The translations under genes and the position numbers were made by a program. Below are positions 16,202 through 24,610 of a stretch of 64,000 nt of DNA, one piece after another (the stretch's first letter is position 1; each line of letters starts with the position of its first letter). Origin of the DNA: Curtobacterium flaccumfaciens pv. betae. GTDB taxonomy: Bacteria > Actinomycetota > Actinomycetes > Actinomycetales > Microbacteriaceae. Location: positions 2,914,001 to 2,978,000 of the forward strand of contig NZ_JAPJDC010000001.1 in assembly GCF_026241855.1 (NCBI RefSeq). The letters are read 5' to 3'. Below the pieces are notes generated by a model that did not search any database, was not told the origin of the DNA, and saw nothing but the letters and a program-made list of their open reading frames with translations.

Positions 16202-17284
16202 TCAGTGGTCGAGGACCGACATCGACCCGACCACCGCGACCGCCAACGGCCCGCTGTAGGACGCGCAGACGACGCCCATCCACGCGGCCCCCGCCCACGT
16301 CGCTCGCAGACGGCTCTTCCGCCGGTCGCGGAGCACCAGGCGACGCCCCGCGGCGGCGATCGCGTCGGCGTGCCCGTCCTCGAGCAGCGAGCGGTCGTCC
16401 TGGTACCGGGAGGCGGCGCGCACGATGCGCGGCACGACCTCGTCCAGGGCTGCCTCGACCTGCATCCACGGGGCCGGACGCGACCAGTCCGCGGTCCCCG
16501 GCGCCGAGAAGACCAGACGGTCATCGACCATCTCGACGTTCCAGCCGGCCGCGTGGTCGACGAGCGCTGCCATCACGTCAGGGGTGAGGACGTACAGCGC
16601 GTCCTGGCCGTAGTCCTCCGGCGCCCAGACGCGGAAGTGCCGGTCGAAGTCGCCCTCCAGCGACATCCGTTGCCGGTGACGGAGCACCACGGGCAGGTCG
16701 CTGCGTCGACCGTCGTTCGCCGTCGCGTCGAGGAGCAGGTGCGGCAGCGTGCCCGGTAGCCGGACGGTCAGGTACGTCCAGTCCCGCGAGACCATCCAGC
16801 GCCGCTGGACACAGCCGAACTCGACGTCCGGGACACCGTCGATGCGCACGGGGGCGCTTCCGAACCGCGGGTGGGCGCGGATGCCCGAGTACCGCGGCGT
16901 GACCATCGAATCGAGCGGCTTCGGTCGGACGGGCAGCTCGGGGTACCCACTGACTGCCCCCGTCAGCACCGCCCGCGCTTCGTCGGGACGCAGGGGCCGA
17001 GGTCGCTCGCCCCGGACCAGGAACACGACGAGGCCGATCACGCCGGCGACGAGCACAACGGACCAGGCTGCCCAGCGGACGACGTCGCCGGCCGCGGCAC
17101 CGTTGTGGACGAGCCCGGTCCCCCAGACCACGAGCGCGGACGCGAGCCAGGCGAGCGGCACCTCGATCGCCAGGAGCAGCACGCTCCACCATCGTCCGTA
17201 CCGACGCGCGCGTCGCCTCCGCGGTCGGCGCGCCGTCTTCGCTGCCACAACGTCGTCGGGCGCGGTCAACCAGCGCAGATCCAT
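16202..17284 (-). CDS. Uncharacterised membrane protein
   Basis: 360-residue protein without a recognised function. It has an Arg-rich N-terminal stretch (ARRPRRRRARRYGR), two membrane helices at about residues 35-90, a long soluble domain, and a final hydrophobic segment at the C-terminus. The soluble part includes DFDRHFRVWAPEDYGQDALY and LTPDVMAALVD, a layout I associate with uncharacterised DUF3137-like actinobacterial proteins, though this is from memory. The ATG at 17284 is chosen because GGAGGGG precedes it by six bases and a TACGAT -10 lies at 17306-17311. The open frame continues upstream but lacks comparable signals. Confidence 0.75.
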   Translation of the reverse strand: MDLRWLTAPDDVVAAKTARRPRRRRARRYGRWWSVLLLAIEVPLAWLASALVVWGTGLVHNGAAAGDVVRWAAWSVVLVAGVIGLVVFLVRGERPRPLRPDEARAVLTGAVSGYPELPVRPKPLDSMVTPRYSGIRAHPRFGSAPVRIDGVPDVEFGCVQRRWMVSRDWTYLTVRLPGTLPHLLLDATANDGRRSDLPVVLRHRQRMSLEGDFDRHFRVWAPEDYGQDALYVLTPDVMAALVDHAAGWNVEMVDDRLVFSAPGTADWSRPAPWMQVEAALDEVVPRIVRAASRYQDDRSLLEDGHADAIAAAGRRLVLRDRRKSRLRATWAGAAWMGVVCASYSGPLAVAVVGSMSVLDH

Positions 17285-17425
17285 CGAGTCCCCCTCCGGA
17301 TCAGGATCGTAGTCGGCGGGGCGCGGAGGTCGGACTGAGCGCTTCATCAGACGATCGTCTGCCGAATTGCAGGGCCGTCCCAAGTTGAGGGACGAAGTTG
17401 CTCGGACCATGCCGCGGCCATCAGC

Positions 17426-17440
17426 ATCGCACAGTGCGAT
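17426..17440. promoter_or_regulatory. Short palindrome upstream of DUF1906 gene
   Basis: ATCGCAC and GTGCGAT are inverted around one base, about 40 bases before the GTG start. It could be an operator for an unlinked regulator. No promoter elements are clear nearby, so the role is a guess. Confidence 0.35.
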
Positions 17441-17482
17441 CAACGGCCAGCGGACGCTCGAGGCAACTGAAGGGGCACCCCC

Positions 17483-19144
17483 GTGCACATCTCGCGCCGA
17501 ACTGCGCTCATCGGCATCACCGCCACCGTCCCGCTCGTCACGACCGCGCTCGCGGCCCCGGCAGACGCCGCCACCCCGTCCGGCGCGGCTGACTCAACCG
17601 GATCGACCGGCTCCTCCGGTACCTCCGACTCGGGCGTGCTCGCCGTGCAGCGCTGGCTCAACACGACCTTCGGGCACCTGCACGGGTGGGTGCACGTCGA
17701 CGAGGACGGACTGACCGGCAGCGGCACCGTGCTCGGGATCGTGCAGGCCACCCAGTCGCTCCTCGGCATCTCCCCCGTCGTCGCGACGCTCGGGCCGACG
17801 ACCCGTCGGAAGCTCGAGCAGCACGGCGACGTCGGGGCCGAGACGGGCTCCGACGCCGCGACCTGGTGCCGGCTCGTCCAGGCCGGACTCGTCTGCAAGG
17901 GTGCTGCGACCGTGACGCTCACCGGCGAGTACGACGCGGCCACCGTCGCGGCCGTGCAGGCGCTCCGGTCCGACCTGGGTGCCGAGCCCGGCGCACTCCC
18001 GCTGTCGGCCCACCTGTTCGGTGCCCTCCTGACCGTCGACCCGGTCCGGCTCGCCTCCGGCGGATCCCGAGCGGTGCGCGCGGTGCAGCAGTACCTCAAC
18101 CGCACCTACGCCGAGGCGACCGGCGGCGCGTACGGCAGCACGAGCGGGCTCGTGGACACGAGCACGTACTCCGCGGCGATCCGCGCGGTGCAGGTCGCGG
18201 TCGGCGTCACGGTCGACGGCGCCTGGGGACCGGGGACGGCTGCCGCGCTCCGTGCCGCGGGACCGAGCGTCGTCGGGGTCGGGGCCACCGGCGCCTGGGT
18301 GCTGCTCGTCAAGGCGCTCCTGGTGCTGAACGGCGAGCGCGTCGTGTTCAGCAGTGCCTACTCGGCAGCGGACGCCGCGGTGGTCCGTGCGTTCCAGCAG
18401 TTCCAGGCGTTCCCGCCGGCCGAGCAGACCGGGACGTGCGACGCCGGCACGTGGGCGGCCCTGGCCGCGAGCACGGGCGACCCGGACCGTGCGACGACCG
18501 GTGCCGACACCGCGGTGCGCCTCGACGACGCCCGCGCGGCCGCCGTCCGTGCGTCCGGTGCCACCGGCGTCGGCCGCTACCTCACCAACCACCAGCAGTC
18601 CGGAGCGCTCGACAAGGCCCTGACCCCCGACGAACTCCGTGTGATGGCGAGCGCCGGGCTCGGGCTGTGGCCGATCTTCGAGGAAGGCGGGTTCACTGCC
18701 TCGTGGTTCACCGAGGAGCAGGGTGTCCGCGACGCCCACCGCGCCCACGACGCCGCCCGGCAGCTCGGGATCCCGAAGCAGACCACCGTCTACTTCGCCG
18801 CCGACTTTGACGCTTCGGCGGCGCAGGACGAGTCGCTCGTGGTGCCGTACTTCCGTGGCGTCGCCGCCGGCCTGCGGGACCGCGGGAACCTGTACAAGGC
18901 GGGCGTCTACGGCTCCCGCGCCACGTGCACCGCCGTGAGCAGCGCCGGACTCGCGCACTTCTCGTTCGTCGCCGGGATGTCGCCGGCCTGGGCGGGCAAC
19001 CAGCTCGAGCCCCTGCCGGGCAACTGGTCGCTCAACCAGATCCAGAACCGCACGGTCGGGTCGGGCAACGGATCCACCGAGATCGACGCCGTGGTGGACT
19101 CCGGGCGCGACCCCGGCGTCCCCGCGGCTCGGCTGGTCGGCTGA
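17483..19144 (+). CDS. Tat-exported DUF1906 glycoside-hydrolase-like protein with peptidoglycan-binding-like repeats
   Basis: Secreted protein of 553 residues. The N-terminus is a Tat-type signal (ISRRTALIG, hydrophobic core, cleavage near ADA-A). Residues about 50-340 hold up to four peptidoglycan-binding-like modules, for example LAVQRWLNTTFG, AVRAVQQYLNRTY and AAIRAVQVAVGVTVDGAWG. The C-terminal 200 residues match the DUF1906/Rv2525c-like TIM-barrel: GVGRYLTN at its start, TTVYFAADFDAS, and STEIDAVVDSGRDPG at the end. The family resembles glycoside hydrolases and is thought to act at the cell wall. The GTG has a GAAGGGG site seven bases upstream. A 15-base palindrome at 17426-17440 lies just before it. 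Confidence 0.88.
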   Translation: MHISRRTALIGITATVPLVTTALAAPADAATPSGAADSTGSTGSSGTSDSGVLAVQRWLNTTFGHLHGWVHVDEDGLTGSGTVLGIVQATQSLLGISPVVATLGPTTRRKLEQHGDVGAETGSDAATWCRLVQAGLVCKGAATVTLTGEYDAATVAAVQALRSDLGAEPGALPLSAHLFGALLTVDPVRLASGGSRAVRAVQQYLNRTYAEATGGAYGSTSGLVDTSTYSAAIRAVQVAVGVTVDGAWGPGTAAALRAAGPSVVGVGATGAWVLLVKALLVLNGERVVFSSAYSAADAAVVRAFQQFQAFPPAEQTGTCDAGTWAALAASTGDPDRATTGADTAVRLDDARAAAVRASGATGVGRYLTNHQQSGALDKALTPDELRVMASAGLGLWPIFEEGGFTASWFTEEQGVRDAHRAHDAARQLGIPKQTTVYFAADFDASAAQDESLVVPYFRGVAAGLRDRGNLYKAGVYGSRATCTAVSSAGLAHFSFVAGMSPAWAGNQLEPLPGNWSLNQIQNRTVGSGNGSTEIDAVVDSGRDPGVPAARLVG

Positions 19145-19173
19145 CCGGCTGCCGACCGGGATCGAGCACCGCC

Positions 19174-19395
19174 GTGACCACCACGACCCCGCGTGACGAC
19201 GAGCCGCACGCCGCCTTCCCGCACCGTGCCACCTACGTCTTCTCGAACTTCGAGGAGGCGATCTCGATGGACTGCTACTGCGACGAGGGCGCCGACCACT
19301 TCGGCGTCTACCCGTTCTACGACGAGGTCATCAAACCGATCATCGACGATCTGAGCCGACGCGTCCGACGCCGGTTCGGGAAGGAAACCCCGTGA
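19174..19395 (+). CDS. Small acidic/aromatic protein coupled to chorismate mutase
   Basis: 73-residue protein of unknown function, GTG start. It has no signal peptide or membrane segment. The middle is aromatic and acidic (FSNFEEAISMDCYCDEGADH, with a C-x-C pair) and the C-terminus is basic (DLSRRVRRRFGKETP). The reading frame continues upstream but 19174 is the first start after the previous gene. Its TGA overlaps the GTG of the exported chorismate mutase gene by four bases, so the two are co-translated. I do not recognise it. Confidence 0.68.
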   Translation: MTTTTPRDDEPHAAFPHRATYVFSNFEEAISMDCYCDEGADHFGVYPFYDEVIKPIIDDLSRRVRRRFGKETP

Positions 19396-20072
19396 ACACC
19401 GCACGCCCCACCACACCGACCACCGCCCGGCACCGCACCCGCCGGACCGCCGCGACGACCCTGGCCCTCGGACTGCTCGCGGCGGGCATCGCCCTGCCGA
19501 CCACGGCGGCGAACGCCGACCCCCTGCCCACGTCCGCCGAACCGACGGGTTCCACGATGACCATCTCCCACGACGGTTCCCGTCCCGCGGCGACGACGGC
19601 AGAGCTCGACACCATCGGCGCGCTCATCCTCCGACGGCTGGAGCTCGCCGACCCGGTGGCGGAGTCGAAGTGGCTCAGCGGCAAGCCGATCGCCGACCCG
19701 GTGCGCGAACAGGCCGTCGTCGACGAAGCGGTGACCCTGGCGGAGCAGCAGGGCGTCGACCCCGTCCTGGTCACCCGGGTGATCCGCGCGCAGATCGCCG
19801 CGAGCAAGGTCGTCCAGCGTGGCCTCATCAACCACTGGACGCACAACCCGTGGACCGCACCCACCACGGCGCCGGACCTGACGACCATCCGGCCCCAGCT
19901 CGACGCCATCGACACCGACCTGGTCACCGCGCTCGGCCAGGCCCAGACCGTCGCCCAGGACCACCGGTGCGCACACCTGGTGGACGCCGAGCGGAAGCAC
20001 CTCGACGTCGGACTCGACTCGCTGCACCGGAAGGGGATCGACGTGGCCTGGCACACGTTCTGCGCCGCCTGA
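19392..20072 (+). CDS. Exported chorismate mutase (AroQ-gamma type)
   Basis: Chorismate mutase converts chorismate to prephenate, normally a cytoplasmic step of Phe/Tyr synthesis. This 226-residue protein has a signal peptide (hydrophobic core about 20-36, cleavage near ANA-D at 42) and so is probably secreted. The mature part matches the all-helical AroQ-gamma family typified by Mycobacterium Rv1885c: R-R-L-E-L-A-D-P-V-A-x-x-K-W (Arg82, Lys93), Q-x-x-V-x-x-A, an R-x-Q-I-x-A-S-K segment, and two C-terminal cysteines (193 and 224) where that enzyme has a disulfide. Gln142 stands where Rv1885c has an active-site Glu. The GTG overlaps the previous stop. Confidence 0.88.
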   Translation: MNTARPTTPTTARHRTRRTAATTLALGLLAAGIALPTTAANADPLPTSAEPTGSTMTISHDGSRPAATTAELDTIGALILRRLELADPVAESKWLSGKPIADPVREQAVVDEAVTLAEQQGVDPVLVTRVIRAQIAASKVVQRGLINHWTHNPWTAPTTAPDLTTIRPQLDAIDTDLVTALGQAQTVAQDHRCAHLVDAERKHLDVGLDSLHRKGIDVAWHTFCAA

Positions 20073-20164
20073 CGCGGGCAGGGGACGGGCCGTCATCATG
20101 AGCGGCCCTAGGATGTGGTGTTCACTGATCGCTCGACTCCGGGCGAGGAAGGACACCGCGCCAG

Positions 20165-20797
20165 ATGAACCAGCGGCAGCTCGCCATGGAGGCGTCTCGA
20201 CGAGCCATCATCGACGCCGCGGGGCAGCAGTTCGCGGCCTTCGGCTACGAGGCGACCACGTTCTCCCGCGTCGCCGAGGCGATGGGCAAGCCGAAGTCGG
20301 CGATCGGGTACCACCTGTTCCCGTCGAAGAAGGACCTGGCGACGGCCGTCATCGAACTGCAGCAGCAGCGCTGGCGTGAACTCTTCGACGCACTCCCCGC
20401 GCAGCCCGGCATCGAGCGGCTGACGGTGTTCCTCCTGACCACCGGGATGGACGTCCGCCGGGGCTCGGTGGCGGGCGGCGCGGTCCGGCTCCTGCACGAA
20501 CTCGGCAAGGCCGGCGTGCCGGTGCCACGCGGCTTCGACTGGTTCGAGATGACGCGGGGCGAGCTCGTCAGCGCCGGGGTCGCGGCGGCGGACGTCGACG
20601 CGGCAGCGGTCCAGCCGTCCGTCCTGCTGCTCCTCAACACGACGCTGGGCATGGTGGACGGTTCGACGCAGCTGACCGACGACGAGCTCGTGGCGCAGCT
20701 CAAGGCCCTGTGGGCACCGCTCTTCACGTCGTTCGGCATCGCCGGTGCGTCGGAGGTCATCGCGGCGGCCCAGCCGTACTCCCCCGCCACATCGTGA
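20165..20797 (+). CDS. TetR-family transcriptional regulator
   Basis: TetR regulator of 210 residues with the DNA-binding domain near the N-terminus: AIIDAAGQQFAAFGYEATTF then RVAEAMGKPKSAIGYHLFPS. The ligand-binding half is not assigned. The ATG follows an AGGAAGGA-containing leader, and TAGGAT (20109-20114) is a plausible -10. No obvious target lies beside it: the upstream gene is chorismate mutase on the same strand, and downstream is a tRNA on the opposite strand. Confidence 0.85.
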   Translation: MNQRQLAMEASRRAIIDAAGQQFAAFGYEATTFSRVAEAMGKPKSAIGYHLFPSKKDLATAVIELQQQRWRELFDALPAQPGIERLTVFLLTTGMDVRRGSVAGGAVRLLHELGKAGVPVPRGFDWFEMTRGELVSAGVAAADVDAAAVQPSVLLLLNTTLGMVDGSTQLTDDELVAQLKALWAPLFTSFGIAGASEVIAAAQPYSPATS

Positions 20798-20844
20798 GCA
20801 GGAACGGTCGAGTCCGGCTCCGGGACTCGACCGTTCCTGCTCAC
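20794..20844. terminator. Long terminator hairpin after tetR
   Basis: Inverted repeat with arms of about 22 bases starting GTGAGCAGGAACGG around a six- to seven-base loop. It overlaps the last codon of the TetR gene. The arms differ from the CTGGAGG/CGGGAGG family. Confidence 0.75.
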
Positions 20845-20903
20845 CGAGTCGCACGGACGTGACGCGCGACGGGTGGACCCGGGCGCGAACGCTGCTGATG
20901 AAC

Positions 20904-20942
20904 GAAGAAGGGCCCCGGTGGAATCCACCGGGGCCCTTCTTC
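20904..20942 (-). terminator. Terminator downstream of tRNA-Arg
   Basis: GAAGAAGGGCCCC at one side and GGGGCCCTTCTTC at the other form a perfect 19-base stem around one base. Read leftward it follows the tRNA and is flanked by T-rich CTTCTTCGTT, as expected for an intrinsic terminator. Confidence 0.8.
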
Positions 20943-20956
20943 GTCCTGCTTGCTTG

Positions 20957-21029
20957 TGCGCTCGAAGGGACTCGAACCCCCAACCTTCTGATCCGTAGTC
21001 AGATGCTCTATCCATTGAGCTACGAGCGC
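20957..21029 (-). tRNA. tRNA-Arg (anticodon ACG)
   Basis: A 73-base cloverleaf without encoded CCA. The acceptor stem pairs GCGCTCG with CGAGCGC and leaves A as discriminator. The D-arm GCTCAATGGATAGAGC, the anticodon arm TCTGA-CTACGGA-TCAGA and the T-arm GGGGGTTCGAGTCCC are all intact. The loop gives anticodon ACG, which after deamination to ICG reads CGN arginine codons, suitable for this CGC-rich genome. Confidence 0.97.
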
Positions 21030-21139
21030 GTGGCCTTGCGGCCGTGGAAGACTCTACAACAGGTGCGGCCCGGGCGCCAATCGAGGCGCTCCGGCCCCCG
21101 TGCTCGGCGTGTCGCGAGCGGTCTCCGACGGCCGCACCG

Positions 21140-21925
21140 TCACAGCGCCGCGGGCTCCTCGTCGAACACCTCGGCCAGGAACACCCGGAGCGCCTGCCAC
21201 GATCGGCGATCGGCGCGCTCCTGGTACTGCGCGCCGTGGTCCGGGGCGTCGGTACCGGGCACCGCGAACGCGTGCATCGCGCCCGAGTACGTCACGACCT
21301 GCCAGTCGACGTCCGGCGCCGCCCGCATCTCGTCCTGCCACGCGTGCACGGCCTCGTCCGGCACGACGGGGTCGGCGCCCCCGGTGAGGACGAGCAGCTT
21401 CGCCCGGATGTCGGCGGCGTCCGAGGGGTCGTGCGCGATGAGGCCGCCGTGGAACGCCACGGCACCGACCAGGTCGGCCCCGGTCCGTGCGAGTTCGAGT
21501 GCGGTCGAGCCGCCGAAGCAGTACCCCATGACGACGACGCGGGCAGGGTCGACGTCGGGGTCGGCGAGCAGTCGCTCGAGTCCGGCGGTGGCGCGGGCGC
21601 GCAGCAGCGGCAGGTCCTGGTAGAAACCGCCGGCGACCTGGGCCGCGGTGTCGTCACCGGGGCGGACGCCCGCTCCGTAGATGTCCGCGCCGAAGGCGAC
21701 GTAGCCCAGTCGGGCGAGCATCGTCACCCGTGCTTGGACGTGCTCGTTCACGCCGTGCCAGTCGTGCACGACGAGGACGGCCGGACGACGGCCCGCGATC
21801 GCGGCGTCCTTCGCGAGCACGCCGAGCAGTTCGGTGCCCTCGTGGTCGTAGGAGACGTCGTCGACACGGATGTCGGCGCCGGCGGGTTCGGGAACGGTCT
21901 GCAGGACGTCGTCGGTGGTGTTCAC
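21140..21925 (-). CDS. Dienelactone hydrolase family protein
   Basis: Alpha/beta hydrolase of 261 residues with the cysteine nucleophile typical of dienelactone hydrolases: GYCFGG with Cys about 136, Asp185 in GGADPVVPDE and His218 in SGAMHAFAVPG. In catabolic clusters these enzymes open dienelactones from chloroaromatics. Standing alone, as here, the substrate is unknown and could be another ester or lactone. The GTG at 21925 is supported by TAGCGT (21934-21939 on the minus strand) eight bases upstream, the leaderless pattern. Confidence 0.88.
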   Translation of the reverse strand: MNTTDDVLQTVPEPAGADIRVDDVSYDHEGTELLGVLAKDAAIAGRRPAVLVVHDWHGVNEHVQARVTMLARLGYVAFGADIYGAGVRPGDDTAAQVAGGFYQDLPLLRARATAGLERLLADPDVDPARVVVMGYCFGGSTALELARTGADLVGAVAFHGGLIAHDPSDAADIRAKLLVLTGGADPVVPDEAVHAWQDEMRAAPDVDWQVVTYSGAMHAFAVPGTDAPDHGAQYQERADRRSWQALRVFLAEVFDEEPAAL

Positions 21926-21954
21926 GTCGCCCGACGCTACGCCGCCGCCCGGGG

Positions 21955-23376
21955 TCAGGCCTCGATGTTGTCCCAGCCGTCGGGGCCGACGGACCCGGCG
22001 GCGTACTCGTCGAGGGGCGCCTTGCCGGCCTTCCACGCGTCGAGGAACGGGCCGACGACCTTCCAGCCCTGCACGGCGCTGTCACCGCGGACCGACAGCG
22101 TGGCGTCACCCTCGAGCACGCCGGCCAGCACCTCGCCGTAGGCGCTCAGACGCCCGGGGTTGAAGGTCACCTCGAGGCTCGTGTGGTCGATCGTGTACGG
22201 GTCACCGGCGCCGTTGACGTTGAGCTCGAGCTGCATCTCGTCCGGGGCGATCCAGATGCGCAGCCGGTCGGGCAGCTCGGTGCCGGTGAGCCCCTCGGGC
22301 ACGTGCGGGGAGTCCTTGAACGTGATGACGATCTCGCGGCGCTGCGCGGCGAGCGCCTTGCCGGACCGCAGGGTGAACGGGACGCCGGCCCAGCGCCAGT
22401 TCGCGATCTCCAGGGTGAGCTGGGCGAGGGTCTCGGTGCCGAGCGACGGGTCCACGCCGTCCTCGTCGACGTACGACGGCAGCTGGCGGTCCCCGACGGT
22501 GCCGGCGGTGTACCGGGCGCGCTTGCCCGCGGTGACGACGTCGCCGCCCCACGGCCGGACGGCCCGCAGCACGAGCTCCTTCTGGGTGCGCAGGTCGTCG
22601 GCCTTGATCGAGGCGGGGGCCTCCATCGCGACGACGGCCATCACCTGCAGCAGGTGGCTCTGGATCATGTCGGTGAGCGCCCCGGCCTTGTCATAGTAGC
22701 GCGCCCGACCCTCGAGCCCGAGGGTCTCGTCGTAGACGATGTCGACGCGCTCGACGTGCTGCGACGACAGCAGCGGCTCGATGATGCGGTTGGCGAAGCG
22801 CAGCCCGAGCAGGTTGAGCACGGTGGAGCGGCCGAGGAAGTGGTCGACGCGGTGGATGCGCTCCTCGGGGATGAACGAGTGCAGGAGGTCGTTGAGGTGC
22901 GAGGCGCTGTCGGCGTCGGTGCCGAACGGCTTCTCGAGCGCCAGGCGGGTACCGGCGGGGAGGTCGAGGTGGGCGAGCTGCTCGCAGCTCTTCTCGGTGA
23001 CCGCCGGCGGCAGTGCGAAGTAGATCGCGGGGTCGTGCTCGCACGCGGCGAGCAGCGCTCGCAGGTCGTTGGGGTCCGTGACGTCGGCCTTCCGGTAGGT
23101 CGAGGCGTCGACCACGGCCTGCAATCGGTCCTGCAGTGACGTCTCCCCCGAGGCGCCCTCGTCCTCCTCGTTCTTGGACGCCTGCGCGTTCTCGAAGGAC
23201 TCGCGCACCTGCGCCTTCCAGTCGGCGTCGGACAGGTCCTCGACACCGGCCCCGACGAGCTGGACGTCCCAGTCGTCCTTCACCTGGAGCAGGGTGGCGA
23301 GGCCGGGCAGGAGCAGGCGCTTGGACAGGTCGCCGCTGGCTCCGAGGATGAGCAGGCTGGTCTGGAGGCTCGACAT
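21955..23376 (-). CDS. Glucose-6-phosphate 1-dehydrogenase, divergent (Zwf-like)
   Basis: Oxidises glucose-6-phosphate with NAD(P) in the first pentose-phosphate step. The 473-residue protein has the N-terminal dinucleotide motif GASGDLSKR (about 12-20), the conserved EKPFG (148-152), and RVDHFLGRS (about 176-184) at the active site, plus a later QSHLLQ segment. The standard signature is DHYLGKE; here the substrate-phosphate-contacting Lys is Arg and the following Glu is Ser. No opcA, transaldolase or 6PGDH gene is adjacent, so this may be a secondary paralogue. The ATG is supported by TACGGT seven bases upstream (23384-23389, minus strand). Confidence 0.88.
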   Translation of the reverse strand: MSSLQTSLLILGASGDLSKRLLLPGLATLLQVKDDWDVQLVGAGVEDLSDADWKAQVRESFENAQASKNEEDEGASGETSLQDRLQAVVDASTYRKADVTDPNDLRALLAACEHDPAIYFALPPAVTEKSCEQLAHLDLPAGTRLALEKPFGTDADSASHLNDLLHSFIPEERIHRVDHFLGRSTVLNLLGLRFANRIIEPLLSSQHVERVDIVYDETLGLEGRARYYDKAGALTDMIQSHLLQVMAVVAMEAPASIKADDLRTQKELVLRAVRPWGGDVVTAGKRARYTAGTVGDRQLPSYVDEDGVDPSLGTETLAQLTLEIANWRWAGVPFTLRSGKALAAQRREIVITFKDSPHVPEGLTGTELPDRLRIWIAPDEMQLELNVNGAGDPYTIDHTSLEVTFNPGRLSAYGEVLAGVLEGDATLSVRGDSAVQGWKVVGPFLDAWKAGKAPLDEYAAGSVGPDGWDNIEA

Positions 23377-23452
23377 GCACCAGACCGTACTCACCGTCCC
23401 CCGGGGACGGCCGGGCCGCTACGGTGGTGTCAGTCCGGCGCGAGGGAGCACC

Positions 23453-24610
23453 ATGAGCAGTGGGTACGAAGGGCGACGCCTCCGTGTCGCCGTGGTCGGG
23501 ACGGGCATGATCGCCGGGGTCCACGCCCGGGCGGCCCGGGCCTCCGGTGCCGAGGTCCTCGGTGTGCTCGGCCGGAACGCCGCCCGGTCGGAGCAGGTGG
23601 CGGCGCAGCTCGACCTGCCCCGTGGCTACGCCTCCCTCGACGAGGTCATCGCCGACGCCCCCGACGTCGTGCACATCTGCACCCCGAACGACCAGCACCA
23701 CCCGCAGGCGCTCGCGGTGATCGCGGCCGGCATCAACGTGGTGTGCGAGAAGCCCCTGGCGATCGACCCCGCGCAGGCCGCCGAACTCGTCGCCGCCGCT
23801 GCCGAGGCCGGTGTCGTGGCCACGGTGCCGTTCGTGTACCGGTACCACCCGATGGTCCGCGAGATCCGGGCGCGCATCGCCGACGGGGAGCTCGGCCGAC
23901 TGCTCGCGGTGCACGGCCACTACCTGCAGGACTGGATGCTCGACGAGGACGCCTCGAGCTGGCGGGTCGACCCGAGCTCGAGCGGGCTGTCCCGCGCGTT
24001 CGCGGACATCGGCTCGCACTGGTGCGACCTGGTCGAGTTCGTGACGGGTGAGCGCTTCGCCTCGGTGTCCGCGGCGACCGACATCGTCTACCCGACCCGG
24101 CCGGCGGCGTCCGGTCCGTCGTTCTCCGGCTCCCCGGACCCGGACCCGGTGGCCGACGCGGCCGAACGCGCCGAGGTCACCACCGAGGACACCGCCGTCG
24201 CCACCTTCCGCACGGCCACGGGCCGCATCGGCAACGTCGTGATCTCGCAGGTCGCCTCCGGCCGCAAGAACCGCCTGTGGTTCGAGGTCGACGGCACCCG
24301 CGGCAGCGCGGCCTTCGACCAGGAGCAGCCCGAGTCGGCCTGGTTCGGCAACGAGCGCGGCGCGCAGATCGTGGTCCGCGACCCGTCGCAGGGGTACCCG
24401 GACCAGCGCCGGCTGGCGATCGTGCCGGCCGGGCACCCGCAGGGGTACCTCGACGCCTTCGCCGCCTTCGTCGCCGACACCTACACCGCGGTCCGCACCG
24501 GGGTGGCCCCCGACGGGTTGCCGACGTTCGCGGACGGCGCCCGCTCCGCGGACATCATCGAGGCCGTGATCGGCAGCGCGGCCGAGACGACCTGGCGGGA
24601 GATCCGGTGA
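23453..24610 (+). CDS. Gfo/Idh/MocA-family oxidoreductase
   Basis: NAD(P)-dependent sugar/inositol-type dehydrogenase of 385 residues. The Rossmann motif is VAVVGTGMIAGVHARA, the catalytic-region lysine is in CEKPLAI, and the second-domain signature FADIGSHWCDLVEFV has the usual G-S-H. The ATG has a GAGGGAG site four to five bases upstream and TACGGT (23420-23425) as a possible -10. It overlaps the following isomerase gene by four bases. Together they look like a two-step sugar or cyclitol oxidation/isomerisation unit. The substrate is not known. Confidence 0.92.
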   Translation: MSSGYEGRRLRVAVVGTGMIAGVHARAARASGAEVLGVLGRNAARSEQVAAQLDLPRGYASLDEVIADAPDVVHICTPNDQHHPQALAVIAAGINVVCEKPLAIDPAQAAELVAAAAEAGVVATVPFVYRYHPMVREIRARIADGELGRLLAVHGHYLQDWMLDEDASSWRVDPSSSGLSRAFADIGSHWCDLVEFVTGERFASVSAATDIVYPTRPAASGPSFSGSPDPDPVADAAERAEVTTEDTAVATFRTATGRIGNVVISQVASGRKNRLWFEVDGTRGSAAFDQEQPESAWFGNERGAQIVVRDPSQGYPDQRRLAIVPAGHPQGYLDAFAAFVADTYTAVRTGVAPDGLPTFADGARSADIIEAVIGSAAETTWREIR

